A stretch of DNA of 33,622 nucleotides from an uncultured Verrucomicrobiota bacterium (GTDB lineage Bacteria; Verrucomicrobiota; Verrucomicrobiia; Opitutales; Opitutaceae), in NCBI GenBank assembly GCA_913058185.1, contig CAJXQX010000043.1, positions 1 through 33,622 of the forward strand. Direction: 5' to 3'. The stretch's first letter is position 1. Every line of letters starts with the position of its first letter. Made by a program: the position numbers and the translations under genes. A model generated the notes under the pieces. The model was given only the letters and a program-made list of their open reading frames with translations, had not been told where the DNA came from and searched no databases. Of this stretch, positions 20,885 to 30,375 are shown piece by piece.

Positions 20885-21916
20885 TTACTTCGCGCTCACC
20901 AGCTTCAATTTCGTCAGGCGGCCTGACTTATTCCAATCTTGGATGTAGAGGTTGCCATCCGGATCAAAACTCAGGCCGTGCGGAGCGGAGAAGATTCCAG
21001 CAGGCACATCTTCCAATTCTACTTTGTAATTCGCCCACTCTGCTTTGTCTGGGTTATCACCCAGGAACGCGACCGGTGCGCCAGTAAGATCGATGATCGT
21101 CACGCGGGCTTCGAGCTCAGCCACCGCCACGTAGTCGCCGTGAAAGGAGATCGCACACGGACGGCGTAGGTTTGTCGCAAATACGCCGAGAAAATTGCCC
21201 TCGAGGTCGTAGTGCTTGAGACGGCGGTTTTCGCGATCAGCAAACAGCAGGCGGGGCTCATCAAAGCGCGTGTCCAACGCGACTCCGTGCGCTGCTTTGA
21301 ATTGTTCAAGCGACGTGCCCTTCGAGCCGAACGACTTCAGCAACTTCCCGTCCGCACTAAAGATGTGGATAATATTCGAACCGTATCCCACTGCAGCGAT
21401 GATGCGTCCGTCCGGCGTCACGGCCACGGCGGTGAGTCCCTTGAACGTGCCTTCGATGGGTTGCTCAGGGGTGTCGGCAATCTCCAGCACGAGTTTTCCA
21501 TCAAGCGTGATTTTGACTACACGCTCTTTGGCCAGATGGGCGCCATAAAGAAACTCCACTCCGTTCTCCTCCCGGATGCTCAATGAATGCACCCCCTGAA
21601 ACTCTTCGGGGAAACTACGGATAAATTTCCCGTCCTTGGTGAACTCACAAATTGCGCGCGGATTGTTGGTCGATACGAACACGTTGCCCGTCTTACTCAC
21701 CGCCACTCCTCCGTGGGTAGGTCCGAGTAATTCGCCATTGGGCATCGCTCCCCAATCCGGCACCGTCTCGTAGCGATGCGTCCCATTACCCGTTTGCACC
21801 GCCTCGGTGATGTCGGACCCTGGTTTCTGATCGTGATCAGGGTGGGCGACGGCCGAAACCACGAGTAATCCGCTGAGAGCGAGGCCTATCAGCCTTCTGC
21901 ATTGAGGGGTAGTCAT
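20885..21916 (-). CDS. Secreted NHL-type beta-propeller protein
   Basis: A 343-residue exported protein. The N-terminus RRLIGLALSGLLVVSAVAHP is a signal peptide, followed by a short His/Asp-rich stretch. The rest consists of repeated blades with the pattern GVAVSxxGNVFVST, AVAVTPDGRIIAAV, GVALDTRFDEPRLLFADREN and GLSFDPDGNLYIQDW, typical of six-bladed NHL or peptidylglycine-lyase-like propellers. No catalytic motif can be pinned down. It is divergent from the PSCyt1-DUF1553 gene; proteins of this type often sit beside such genes in Planctomycetota and Verrucomicrobiota. The role is probably binding or a periplasmic enzyme, uncertain. Confidence 0.88.
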   Translation of the reverse strand: MTTPQCRRLIGLALSGLLVVSAVAHPDHDQKPGSDITEAVQTGNGTHRYETVPDWGAMPNGELLGPTHGGVAVSKTGNVFVSTNNPRAICEFTKDGKFIRSFPEEFQGVHSLSIREENGVEFLYGAHLAKERVVKITLDGKLVLEIADTPEQPIEGTFKGLTAVAVTPDGRIIAAVGYGSNIIHIFSADGKLLKSFGSKGTSLEQFKAAHGVALDTRFDEPRLLFADRENRRLKHYDLEGNFLGVFATNLRRPCAISFHGDYVAVAELEARVTIIDLTGAPVAFLGDNPDKAEWANYKVELEDVPAGIFSAPHGLSFDPDGNLYIQDWNKSGRLTKLKLVSAK

Positions 21917-22034
21917 ATCAAGCGGATAGCAATCCCCACAGAGTTCGTCGACCTCCTATTGCACGGTTCAGGAATTTTCAATTTGCCGCTACATTTCAGA
22001 GGCATACGGGTCTAAGTCCCCCCTACCCCTTTCG

Positions 22035-25000
22035 TTGCACCCCATATCTTGTCCAGTTTCCTGGCGATGGCTCCCAGCCCGTCTCTTTCGACTATCCTCC
22101 GCGGTCGCCGTCTCCGTGACCGCGGCTGCGGTCGAGATTCCGGAGCAAATTGATTTCAATCGGGATGTCCGCCCCATCATCTCTGACAAGTGCTACCAGT
22201 GCCACGGGCCAGATGCGGACAATCAAAAATCAGACTTCCGTTTGGATACTCGTGAAAAGGCATTCGCTGATCTCGGAGACGAGTTCTTCGGCATCGTTCC
22301 GGGAGATCTGGAAGCGAGCGATCTGCATTGGCGGATTTGGGAAGACTACGAGGAGGATTTAATGCCACCGGTCAGCTCCAAGCTGTCGCTGACCGATAAA
22401 GAAAAAATGACCCTCGATCGCTGGATCAAACAGGGGGCGCCCTACGACGAGCATTGGTCATTCAAACCCATCCAACGCCCCGACGAACCGGTAATCTCTC
22501 CCGCGAATCAGGAGTGGGTCGCCAACCCCATCGATGTCTTTATCGCCGCGCGTCTGGAATCCGAAGAACTGATTCCCTCACCGCTCGCCGATCGGGAGGC
22601 TCTGATCCGACGCGTGTCGCTGGATTTGACCGGGCTCCCTCCTTCCATAGCCAGAGTGGATGACTTCTTGGCGGATGATCGCCCCGATGCCTGGGAGCGC
22701 GTGGTCGATCGCCTACTGGCCTCCCCCGCTTACGGCGAACGCATGGCCCTAGTTTGGCTCGACGCCGCTCGGTATGCCGACTCCGGAGGATATCAAAACG
22801 ACGTTCGGCGCAGCCAGTGGCCCTGGCGTGACTGGGTGATCGAGGCCTACAACGCCAACATGCCATTCGATCAGTTTACGATCGAACAGCTCGCCGGTGA
22901 CTTGCTCACCAAGCCGACCCAACTTCAACGACTCGCGACCGCCTTCAACCGTAACCACCGCATCAATAACGAAGGCGGTATCATCCCCGAGGAGTATTTG
23001 ATCGAATACGTGGCCGACCGGGCCGAGACCACCGCAACCGTTTGGCTGGGTTTGACCATGGGATGCGCGCGGTGCCACGACCACAAATACGATCCCATCA
23101 GTCAGCAGAATTTCTACGAACTCTTCGCCTTCTTTAACGGGATTCCGGAGAATGGAAAAGACAGCGATATCGCCCCGAAGCCCAACATGACGGTTTACCA
23201 AGGAGTCTCTGCAGATGAACATTCTGACGAGCAAACCAAGCTGGCCCAATTTACGGCGGAGCTGCGAACCCTGTTCGTTAAAAGTGAAGATCAATTCACC
23301 GTGTGGCTGGGGGAAAATGAATCATCCCATGCCGATCGGCTACGTGATCTGCGGCGGAGCGCCGCCCCAGCCCTCCACGTGTCTTTCGATATCGACGGCA
23401 CAAAAAGTGTAATTCCCGATGTTGCCCAGCATGCTCTCGAGGCTCGGGTTAGAAACCCCGGCACCCGCAACGAAACCATGGTAGAAACCGAATTCGGCAA
23501 CGGTTTGAAAATTGGCCGCGGCACCTACGCTCGAGTTATTGAACCTCACGGCGAAGCATTCAATTCCTCCTCCGCTCGATCGTGGGTGGTGCATCTGAGC
23601 ACTCCGTCCAAATTCGCCGGTTCGGAAGGGCCCGTGCTGGTTTGCGTCGAACCCAATTCACTGCGTGGCTATCGCCTGATGCTGGAGGATGTCGGTGATC
23701 CGAATACATTCAGACTGTCGGTCCAGATCGCTCATGACGCCCGGAAAGGCAACGGCCTAGAGGTAGTAACCTCCTCTATTATTCCCCGGAAAGCGTATTC
23801 CCGTATCGCAGTGGCTTGGGATGGCAGTGGTCTCGCTGCAGGTGTCAGTATCCTGCTCAACGGCGTCGAATTAGAAACCGAGGTTCTCTCGGATGCGCTC
23901 ACCCAGGAAGCGGTGACATCGAGCGAACTCCTGATTGGCGCCCGCGATGAAAGTGACGCTCAAGAGCAACTCCGCGATTCGACGTTTTTGAATGGAATCA
24001 TCGATGATGTGCAAATCTACGATGCACCCTTGGATGCAGAGGAACTGGCTCGGGTAAGTCTTGCTCAACCGGGACACGTAATGATGGCCCACCTCACCGA
24101 TGCCGGGCGCACAAACCTCCACCACGTCTGGTTCAATGGCATATCGGAAGCCGTCGCCGCCAAGCAGAACGTCGCGAAACAGGAGGTCGTTTTGGAGAAA
24201 TTCGAAAACGACCACATTGTTCGCGTCAGCATCATGCAGGAAATGGAAACGCCGCGGGATACCCACCTCCTCTTGCGCGGGGCCTACGACCAACCGGATA
24301 AATCCCAAGTCCTGCAACCCGCCGTGCCAGACGCTTTGCCCGCCATGGATGATTCGTTGCCCCGCAATCGCCTCGGCTTGGCGAAGTGGTTGCTAGATCC
24401 CGCCAACCCCCTCACCGCTCGCGTCGCGGTGAACCGGTATTGGCAGATGTATTTTGGCACCGGCCTCGTAAAAACCCCGGGAGATTTTGGCTCTCAAGGC
24501 GCCGTGCCTAGCCACCCGGAATTGTTGGACTGGCTCGCCAGTGAATTTCGCGACAGCGGATGGAACGTCAAAGCCATGCAAAAACGCATCGTGATGAGTG
24601 CTACGTATCGCCAATCATCAAAAATATCGCCCGAATTGCTGGAGAAGGATCCCGCTAATCGATTATTGGCCCGCAGCCCCCGATTCCGGCTTTCCGGGCA
24701 AGCCCTCCGCGATCAAGCTCTGGCAGTATCTGGATTGCTCGCGCCCATCTTCGGCGGCCCTCCCGTGATGCCTTACCAACCTGAAGGGTTATGGGACGAG
24801 CTCAGCGCCAAGGGTTACAAATATATCATGGGCGATGACAGTGATTTGTATCGAAGAAGCTTATACACCTTCTGGAGACGAACCATTCCTCCTCCTTCGA
24901 TGATGAATTTTGACAACGCGTCGCGCGAGGTTTGTTCCGTCGGATTGAGCACAACTAATACGCCGTTGCAGGCGCTCAACTTGATGAATGACCCCCAGTT

Positions 25001-25307
25001 CGTGGAGGCCGCTCGCGCTCTAGCGGAACGCATGATGCTGGAAGGGGGCGAGACCGTGACCGACCAAATAAACTTCGGCCATCGCACCGTCCTCGCCCGC
25101 CAACCTCCGGTCCAGACCCAAACGATCCTGAACGCAAGTTACCACGACTACCTCGAGCACTACCGCGCAGATCCCGGCAAGGCTCTAGATCTGGTGCTGA
25201 TAGGCGCATCGCTGCTCGACGACCGGATCGAAGCACCAGACCTCGCCGCCATGACCATGGTCGCAAGTGTCCTGCTCAATCTCGATGAAACCTTGAACAA
25301 GCAATAG
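22035..25307 (+). CDS. PSCyt1-DUF1549-LamG-DUF1553 exported protein
   Basis: A large 1090-residue exported protein typical of Planctomycetota and Verrucomicrobiota. Order: probable signal peptide (residues 1-32), a cytochrome-like PSCyt1 domain with the heme-binding motif CYQCH (C53, C56, H57), DUF1549 (about 155-360), a LamG/concanavalin-like carbohydrate-binding domain (about 440-680, with GIIDDVQIYDAPL), and DUF1553 (about 790-1080) ending in the usual LNLDETL. The start is uncertain: TTG at 22035 is the only in-frame start before the signal-like region. The biochemical role of this family is not established; it is often thought to take part in oxidative steps of polysaccharide breakdown. 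It ends in TAG one nucleotide before the DUF1501 gene, and the two are surely co-expressed. Confidence 0.92.
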   Translation: MHPISCPVSWRWLPARLFRLSSAVAVSVTAAAVEIPEQIDFNRDVRPIISDKCYQCHGPDADNQKSDFRLDTREKAFADLGDEFFGIVPGDLEASDLHWRIWEDYEEDLMPPVSSKLSLTDKEKMTLDRWIKQGAPYDEHWSFKPIQRPDEPVISPANQEWVANPIDVFIAARLESEELIPSPLADREALIRRVSLDLTGLPPSIARVDDFLADDRPDAWERVVDRLLASPAYGERMALVWLDAARYADSGGYQNDVRRSQWPWRDWVIEAYNANMPFDQFTIEQLAGDLLTKPTQLQRLATAFNRNHRINNEGGIIPEEYLIEYVADRAETTATVWLGLTMGCARCHDHKYDPISQQNFYELFAFFNGIPENGKDSDIAPKPNMTVYQGVSADEHSDEQTKLAQFTAELRTLFVKSEDQFTVWLGENESSHADRLRDLRRSAAPALHVSFDIDGTKSVIPDVAQHALEARVRNPGTRNETMVETEFGNGLKIGRGTYARVIEPHGEAFNSSSARSWVVHLSTPSKFAGSEGPVLVCVEPNSLRGYRLMLEDVGDPNTFRLSVQIAHDARKGNGLEVVTSSIIPRKAYSRIAVAWDGSGLAAGVSILLNGVELETEVLSDALTQEAVTSSELLIGARDESDAQEQLRDSTFLNGIIDDVQIYDAPLDAEELARVSLAQPGHVMMAHLTDAGRTNLHHVWFNGISEAVAAKQNVAKQEVVLEKFENDHIVRVSIMQEMETPRDTHLLLRGAYDQPDKSQVLQPAVPDALPAMDDSLPRNRLGLAKWLLDPANPLTARVAVNRYWQMYFGTGLVKTPGDFGSQGAVPSHPELLDWLASEFRDSGWNVKAMQKRIVMSATYRQSSKISPELLEKDPANRLLARSPRFRLSGQALRDQALAVSGLLAPIFGGPPVMPYQPEGLWDELSAKGYKYIMGDDSDLYRRSLYTFWRRTIPPPSMMNFDNASREVCSVGLSTTNTPLQALNLMNDPQFVEAARALAERMMLEGGETVTDQINFGHRTVLARQPPVQTQTILNASYHDYLEHYRADPGKALDLVLIGASLLDDRIEAPDLAAMTMVASVLLNLDETLNKQ

Positions 25308-25308
25308 C

Positions 25309-26748
25309 ATGGATCCCTTTCTCGAATCCCGCCTCCTGATCAATCGTCGCCAGTTCTTCGGCAAGGCTGCCTCCGGTCTCGGTGCCGCCGCCCTCGGTTC
25401 CATGATGGGAAACAGTCTGCTTGGGCAAGACTCCTCCAATCCCTTTCCCAACTTCGCCCCCAAAGCGAAACGAGTCATCTACCTGTTCCAGTCGGGTGCT
25501 CCTTCTCAGATGGATCTGTTCGATTGGAAACCGAACATGAAGAAGCAGTTTGATACCGAGCTGCCCGAATCAATCATCCGGGGACAACGACTCACCGGAA
25601 TGACTTCGGGGCAGAAGCGGTTTCCGGTCGCACCGACCGTTTTCGACTTCAAGCAACACGGCGAGAGTGGCGCATGGGTGAGTGATTTGCTGCCCAATAT
25701 CGCCCGAGTTTCCGACAAATTGTGCTTCATCAAATCGATGCACACGGAGGCCATCAACCACGACCCTGCCATCACGTTTTTTCAAACCGGTTCACAAATC
25801 GCGGGCCGGCCATCGATCGGATCGTGGCTGTCCTATGGGTTGGGCAGCATGAACAAAGATCTGCCCGACTTCGTGTCGATGATTTCCACCGGCAGTGGCC
25901 GGCCCGGCGGACAACCACTCTACGATCGCCTCTGGGGTAGCGGCTTCCTCCCCACCACTCACCAAGGCGTGAAGTTTCGCGGCATGGGCGATCCCGTCCT
26001 TTACCTCAATGATCCCCACGGCGTTGATCGCACCATCCGTCGTCGTATGCTCGATGACCTCAATTCGATCAATCAACACCACTACGAAGATTTTGGTGAT
26101 CCCGAGATCTCCACCCGCATTTCCCAATACGAATTGGCCTATCGGATGCAGATGTCCGTTCCCGGACTCACGGATATGGACGACGAACCGGAGTCCACGT
26201 TTGACGCCTACGGACCCGATTCAAAACGCAAAGGGAGCTATGCTCAGAACTGTATTCTGGCGCGCCGTCTGATCGAACGAGATGTGCGCTTCGTGCAGCT
26301 CTTTCACATGGGCTGGGATCAGCACAAAACCCTGCCCAAACAGATCAAGGGGCAGTGCTACGACACCGATCAAGCGACGGCCGCACTCATCGAAGATCTC
26401 GAGGCTCGCGGCCTATTGGAAGACACGCTGGTGGTATGGGGCGGTGAATTCGGCCGCACGATTTACAGTCAAGGGGTGCTCACCGAGAATAACTACGGCC
26501 GCGACCACCACCCGCGTTGTTTCACCATCTTCATGGCCGGGGCCGGAATAAAAGCTGGGACAACCTACGGCGCGACGGACGACTATTGTTACAACATCAC
26601 GGAGAACCCCGTGCATGTGCACGATTTGCACGCGACGATGCTGCACCTCCTGGGCATCGATCACGAACGGCTGACCTACAAGTTCCAGGGCCGCCGATTC
26701 CGACTCACCGACGTGCATGGCAAACTGGTAAAAGGGATTCTATCTTAA
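25309..26748 (+). CDS. DUF1501 family exported protein (sulfatase/phosphatase-like fold)
   Basis: A 479-residue protein of the DUF1501 family, the usual partner of DUF1553 proteins. The N-terminus has RRQFFGKAASGLGAAALGS, a twin-arginine-type signal, so it probably leaves the cytoplasm folded. Family blocks visible are FQSGAPSQMDLFDWKP, SMHTEAINHDPA, FVQLFHMGWDQH and WGGEFGRT with RDHHPRCFTIFMAGAGIK, carrying the Asp and His positions that in this alkaline-phosphatase-like superfamily bind metal. The catalytic activity of DUF1501 is not established. Its ATG lies 1 nt after the stop of the preceding gene, indicating translational coupling. It is followed by an inverted pair of palindromic repeats and the convergent sulfatase gene. 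Confidence 0.93.
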   Translation: MDPFLESRLLINRRQFFGKAASGLGAAALGSMMGNSLLGQDSSNPFPNFAPKAKRVIYLFQSGAPSQMDLFDWKPNMKKQFDTELPESIIRGQRLTGMTSGQKRFPVAPTVFDFKQHGESGAWVSDLLPNIARVSDKLCFIKSMHTEAINHDPAITFFQTGSQIAGRPSIGSWLSYGLGSMNKDLPDFVSMISTGSGRPGGQPLYDRLWGSGFLPTTHQGVKFRGMGDPVLYLNDPHGVDRTIRRRMLDDLNSINQHHYEDFGDPEISTRISQYELAYRMQMSVPGLTDMDDEPESTFDAYGPDSKRKGSYAQNCILARRLIERDVRFVQLFHMGWDQHKTLPKQIKGQCYDTDQATAALIEDLEARGLLEDTLVVWGGEFGRTIYSQGVLTENNYGRDHHPRCFTIFMAGAGIKAGTTYGATDDYCYNITENPVHVHDLHATMLHLLGIDHERLTYKFQGRRFRLTDVHGKLVKGILS

Positions 26749-26786
26749 GTTCAGCCGTCCCCAAGGACAGACCAACCTTTGAAAGG

Positions 26787-26811
26787 TAGGGTCGGACCGC
26801 TGGGCCGACCG
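26787..26811 (+). repeat. 25-bp palindromic repeat, copy 1
   Basis: Begins TAGGGTCGG and ends GCCGACCG, with arms GGTCGG/CCGACC able to pair. It is preceded by AAAGG and followed closely by CCTGCCTC, as is copy 3 at 32440. Confidence 0.75.
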
Positions 26812-26898
26812 CTCTCCTGCCTCACCGGCAGACGACAATTCATCCCATCCACTCGCTCTACAGCAATCAGCACCAAGCGCAGCATATCCAGTAAACTG

Positions 26899-26923
26899 CG
26901 GTCGGCCCGGCGGCCCGACCCTA
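26899..26923 (-). repeat. 25-bp palindromic repeat, copy 2 (inverted)
   Basis: Reverse complement of the same element: begins CGGTCGGC and ends CCGACCCTA on the plus strand. It differs from copy 1 at two central positions. Confidence 0.75.
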
Positions 26924-27000
26924 CTTCAAGCTAGCCTAATCTAGACTCTCATCCAACCGGATTCATTGCTAATTTTGCGAGGCGACGCAGCAACCGTGAT

Positions 27001-28440
27001 TTACTCCGGGACCGCGGCAAGCTCAGCCATCACCCGCGCCTTCCACTTAGCGAGGTCACGTTGCATTTGAATTTCGACGGTCGGATGGGTTGCAGATAGA
27101 TCCGTTTTCTCCCCGGGGTCGGCGACGATATCGAAGAGCGCTGACTTGTCCTTTTTGACGAGCAATTTGTAACGATCATCCATCCAGGCGGATTCTTTGC
27201 CGTCCTTGTTTAGAAATCCGATAGTCGAGTCGCGGATTTTCCGTTCTCCTCGGATAATCGGCAACAAACTCGTCCCGTCGTAATCACGATCGGTCGGCAG
27301 CGGGATATCCAGAGCATCCATAATCGTGGGGAAATAATCCGTCGTAATCGCCGGCGCATCGATCGTCTTCGGAGCCGCAATTCCGTTCGGCCACACCAAC
27401 AATCCCGGCACGCGCACCCCGCCTTCGTTGATCGAGAGCTTGTAGCCCGAAAGGTGACCCACCGAACCCATATGCCGTGGCGAACCTTGGCGGGCCGGAC
27501 CGTTGTCCGAGTTGAACCAGAGCATGGTGTTTTGATCGATGCCGAGACGTTTCAATTCCGCTCGCAGTCGTCCCATCTGTTCGTCCATCGCCGTAATGGT
27601 CGCGTAGTAGTGCTGGTCCGACACCGGTTGATCGCCATACATGGCGCGGTATTTTTCCCCGCCCACGACCGGCGAATGCGGGGTGTGAAACCAGATCACG
27701 GTGAAGAAAGGGTTACCGGCTTCAACGCTGTCGCGAATGAACGGAATCGCTCGATCCATGATCACCCGGGAATCGTCGCCGACCGTGTTTTCGGTCACCT
27801 TTTCGCCCGGCCCGGTAAAGTATTCGTTGCCGTAAGGTTTGTCCGTCGCCGGTGGAGCCAGCTCCACTTGCTTCAAATCTCCGGGATCCTTGAGCGGGTC
27901 CCACGTCGGCACTTTCGATTCGGTCACAAAACTCACATCGACGTCCCGCTCCCAAGGAGGGCAATAATAGCGCTCCGGCGTTTCGCTGAATGCCCCCCAG
28001 CGTTTCTGCTCCCCCACCAGCTTCGAAAGCGTCCCAAGATGCCATTTACCAAAATGGCCAGTGGCATAACCCGCCTTCTTCAAAACCGTTGAAATCGGGA
28101 TCTCGGTCGGCTCGAGCATGCCCTTCATGGCAAACGTCACCCCCATGCGGTAGGGATGGCGCCCCGTGTAGACGCTGGCCCGCGTCGGCGAACACATTGC
28201 GGCAGCGGCATAGAAACGAGTGAACCTCACCCCTTCTTCACTCATCCGGTCGAGATGGGGTGTCTTCAAATAAGGATGCCCATTGTAGCCGGTATCCCCC
28301 CAGCCCTGATCGTCGGTCATGCAAAGAATGATGTTGGGGCGAGGCGGAGCGCCCAGCGCGGCATTCGTCACCACCCCCGCCAACAGGATCGTCCAAATTT
28401 GTCGGCGTAACTGCGGGGTAAGGAAGGTTAAAAGATTCAT
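27001..28440 (-). CDS. Exported type I sulfatase
   Basis: Hydrolyses sulfate esters, probably from sulfated polysaccharides, in the periplasm or outside the cell. The 479-residue product starts at ATG 28440 with the signal segment RRQIWTILLAGVVTNAALGA. D43-D44 in MTDDQGWGD bind calcium. The sulfatase signature CSPTRAS has C83, which must be converted to formylglycine by a maturase not present in the window. GKWHLGT and WFHTPHSPVVGG are further family blocks with active-site Lys and His. The C-terminal part ends with YKLLVKKDKSALFDIVADPGEKTDLS, typical of the arylsulfatase A-like group. It is convergent with DUF1501. No Shine-Dalgarno sequence is seen. Confidence 0.95.
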   Translation of the reverse strand: MNLLTFLTPQLRRQIWTILLAGVVTNAALGAPPRPNIILCMTDDQGWGDTGYNGHPYLKTPHLDRMSEEGVRFTRFYAAAAMCSPTRASVYTGRHPYRMGVTFAMKGMLEPTEIPISTVLKKAGYATGHFGKWHLGTLSKLVGEQKRWGAFSETPERYYCPPWERDVDVSFVTESKVPTWDPLKDPGDLKQVELAPPATDKPYGNEYFTGPGEKVTENTVGDDSRVIMDRAIPFIRDSVEAGNPFFTVIWFHTPHSPVVGGEKYRAMYGDQPVSDQHYYATITAMDEQMGRLRAELKRLGIDQNTMLWFNSDNGPARQGSPRHMGSVGHLSGYKLSINEGGVRVPGLLVWPNGIAAPKTIDAPAITTDYFPTIMDALDIPLPTDRDYDGTSLLPIIRGERKIRDSTIGFLNKDGKESAWMDDRYKLLVKKDKSALFDIVADPGEKTDLSATHPTVEIQMQRDLAKWKARVMAELAAVPE

Positions 28441-28657
28441 CAAATAAACGGGAGACAATGGGGTGAAGGCGGACTCAGCTCTAGGCTCATTGAAAACTCT
28501 AACGCCATCAGCGCAGCTAGGACAATTACGGACCTCACAAAACCCTCCAATACTGAACGTTTAATACAAAATGTTGATTGCAGATTCCGGCATTCCGGAT
28601 GCACTCTTAGCTCATGACTACCCCGCCTGCCCTGCAGGCACGATACCCTTTCATATT

Positions 28658-30370
28658 ATGAATGTTTCTACCAAAGGAACCGCGGCACATACCTACGATG
28701 CCATTGTGGTCGGATCCGGCATCAGTGGCGGCTGGGCCGCCAAAGAATTGACCGAAAAAGGTCTCAATACGCTCGTGCTCGAACGCGGTCGCGACGTCAA
28801 ACACGGCGACTACCCCACGGCCATGATGGAAAAGTGGGAATTCCCCGGTCGTGATACAATTTCCCAAGAGTCGCTCGAGCGGAAACCGAAACAAAGCCGC
28901 ACCGGCTACACCACCCGCGAGTCTACCGCCCATTGGTTTGTCGACGATGTCGATAATCCTTACTCTGAGGACAAAGCCTTCGATTGGTGCCGTGGGTATC
29001 ACGTCGGCGGTCGTTCCCTCATGTGGGGCCGCCAATCCTATCGCCTGGGTGACCTCGACTTCGAGGCCAATGCCAAGGACGGCTTCGGCACCGATTGGCC
29101 TGTGCGCTACCAGGAAATAAAACCGTGGTATGACCACGTGGAGAAATTCGCCGGTATCAGCGGCAAAAACGAAGGCCTCCCTCAGCTACCCGATGGCGAG
29201 TTCCTGCCACCGTTCGAAATGAACGTCCTCGAAGAGCATGTCCGCGATCGCATCGCCAAAAAATTCTCGGACCGCCAATTGATCAACGCCCGCGTGGCCA
29301 ACCTCTCCCAGCCGCACAACGGCCGCGGCGGTTGCCAATTCCGCGCCCGTTGCAGCCGTGGTTGTCCCTACGGAGCTTACTTCTCCAGCAACTCCTCCAC
29401 TCTTCCCGCCGCTTACGCCACCAAGAAACTCACGCTGCGTCCGTTCTCGATCGTGACCGAGGTCATCTACGACGCCAACACCAACAAGGCCAAGGGCGTG
29501 CGCATCATCGATGCCGAATCCGGTGAAGCCATGGAATATTACGCCAAGGTAATCTTCCTCTGCGCCTCTGCGATCGCATCAACTTCGATTTTAATGAACT
29601 CGAAGTCCGATCGCTTCCCTAACGGTATGGGCAACGACTCCGGCGAACTCGGCCACAACCTCATGGATCACCACTTCAAGGTTGGTGCTTCCGGTCGTTA
29701 CGACGGGTTTCGGGACATCTATTACAAGGGCCGCCGGCCGACCAGCATCTACATCCCTCGTTTCCGCAACCTCGGTGACGCTGCTTCCAAACAAAAGGAC
29801 TACGTCCGTGGTTTTGGTTATCAAGGTGGCGGCAGCCGCTCCAACTGGACTCGTGGCGTGGCCGAACTCGCCCGCTTCGGCGCCGATCTCAAGGCCGACA
29901 TGTTCGCTCCCGGCGAATGGCGCATGGGCATCGGATCCTGGGGTGAGCATCTGCCTTACCACGAGAACCGCATGTATCTTAACCACGACAAGGTCGACAA
30001 ATGGGGCATGCCCACCGTCACCTTCGACTGCGAGTTCAAGGAAAACGAACGCAACATGCGCAAGGACATGCAGGCCTCGGCTATCGAAATGCTCGATACC
30101 GGCGGCCTCGAAGATATCACCGGTTTCGATGATCCGACCAGTGCACCCGGCCTCTGTATCCATGAGATGGGCACCGCCCGCATGGGCACCAGCTCGAAGA
30201 ACTCTGTCCTCAACGGCAACAACCAGGTTCACGGCGCCTCCAATGTATTCGTCACCGACGGTGCGTTCATGGCCTCGTCCGCCTGCGTCAATCCGTCGCT
30301 CACCTATATGGCATTTACCGCTCGCGCAGCCGACCATGCCGTCAACGAACTCAAGAGTCTCAACATCTGA
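28658..30370 (+). CDS. GMC-family FAD oxidoreductase (gluconate/sugar dehydrogenase-like large subunit)
   Basis: Oxidises an alcohol group of a sugar or related polyol with FAD. The start at ATG 28658 is used because the FAD motif VVGSGISGG (G19, G21, G24) then falls at its usual place; a longer frame to 28571 has no family match. The product has 570 residues. ERGRD binds the ribose of FAD, GGRSLMWGRQSYR is a GMC block, a Cys-rich segment (CQFRARCSRGC) lies mid-protein, and the catalytic pair is H502 in CIHEMGTARMG and N545 in CVNPSLTYMAF. It has no signal peptide of its own. The next gene, 5 nt downstream, codes for a Tat-type subunit, so the two are probably exported together. The substrate is not known. 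Confidence 0.94.
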   Translation: MNVSTKGTAAHTYDAIVVGSGISGGWAAKELTEKGLNTLVLERGRDVKHGDYPTAMMEKWEFPGRDTISQESLERKPKQSRTGYTTRESTAHWFVDDVDNPYSEDKAFDWCRGYHVGGRSLMWGRQSYRLGDLDFEANAKDGFGTDWPVRYQEIKPWYDHVEKFAGISGKNEGLPQLPDGEFLPPFEMNVLEEHVRDRIAKKFSDRQLINARVANLSQPHNGRGGCQFRARCSRGCPYGAYFSSNSSTLPAAYATKKLTLRPFSIVTEVIYDANTNKAKGVRIIDAESGEAMEYYAKVIFLCASAIASTSILMNSKSDRFPNGMGNDSGELGHNLMDHHFKVGASGRYDGFRDIYYKGRRPTSIYIPRFRNLGDAASKQKDYVRGFGYQGGGSRSNWTRGVAELARFGADLKADMFAPGEWRMGIGSWGEHLPYHENRMYLNHDKVDKWGMPTVTFDCEFKENERNMRKDMQASAIEMLDTGGLEDITGFDDPTSAPGLCIHEMGTARMGTSSKNSVLNGNNQVHGASNVFVTDGAFMASSACVNPSLTYMAFTARAADHAVNELKSLNI

Positions 30371-30375
30371 TCGCC

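Larger units (their letters stand above)
26749..27000. other. Convergent intergenic region with an inverted repeat pair
   Basis: A 252-nt region between DUF1501 and the sulfatase gene. It holds two copies of a 25-bp palindromic repeat in opposite orientation (listed separately) with 87 nt between them, an arrangement like a REPIN or MITE. A small hairpin ACCTTT-G-AAAGGT precedes the first copy. No coding potential is seen. Confidence 0.55.
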
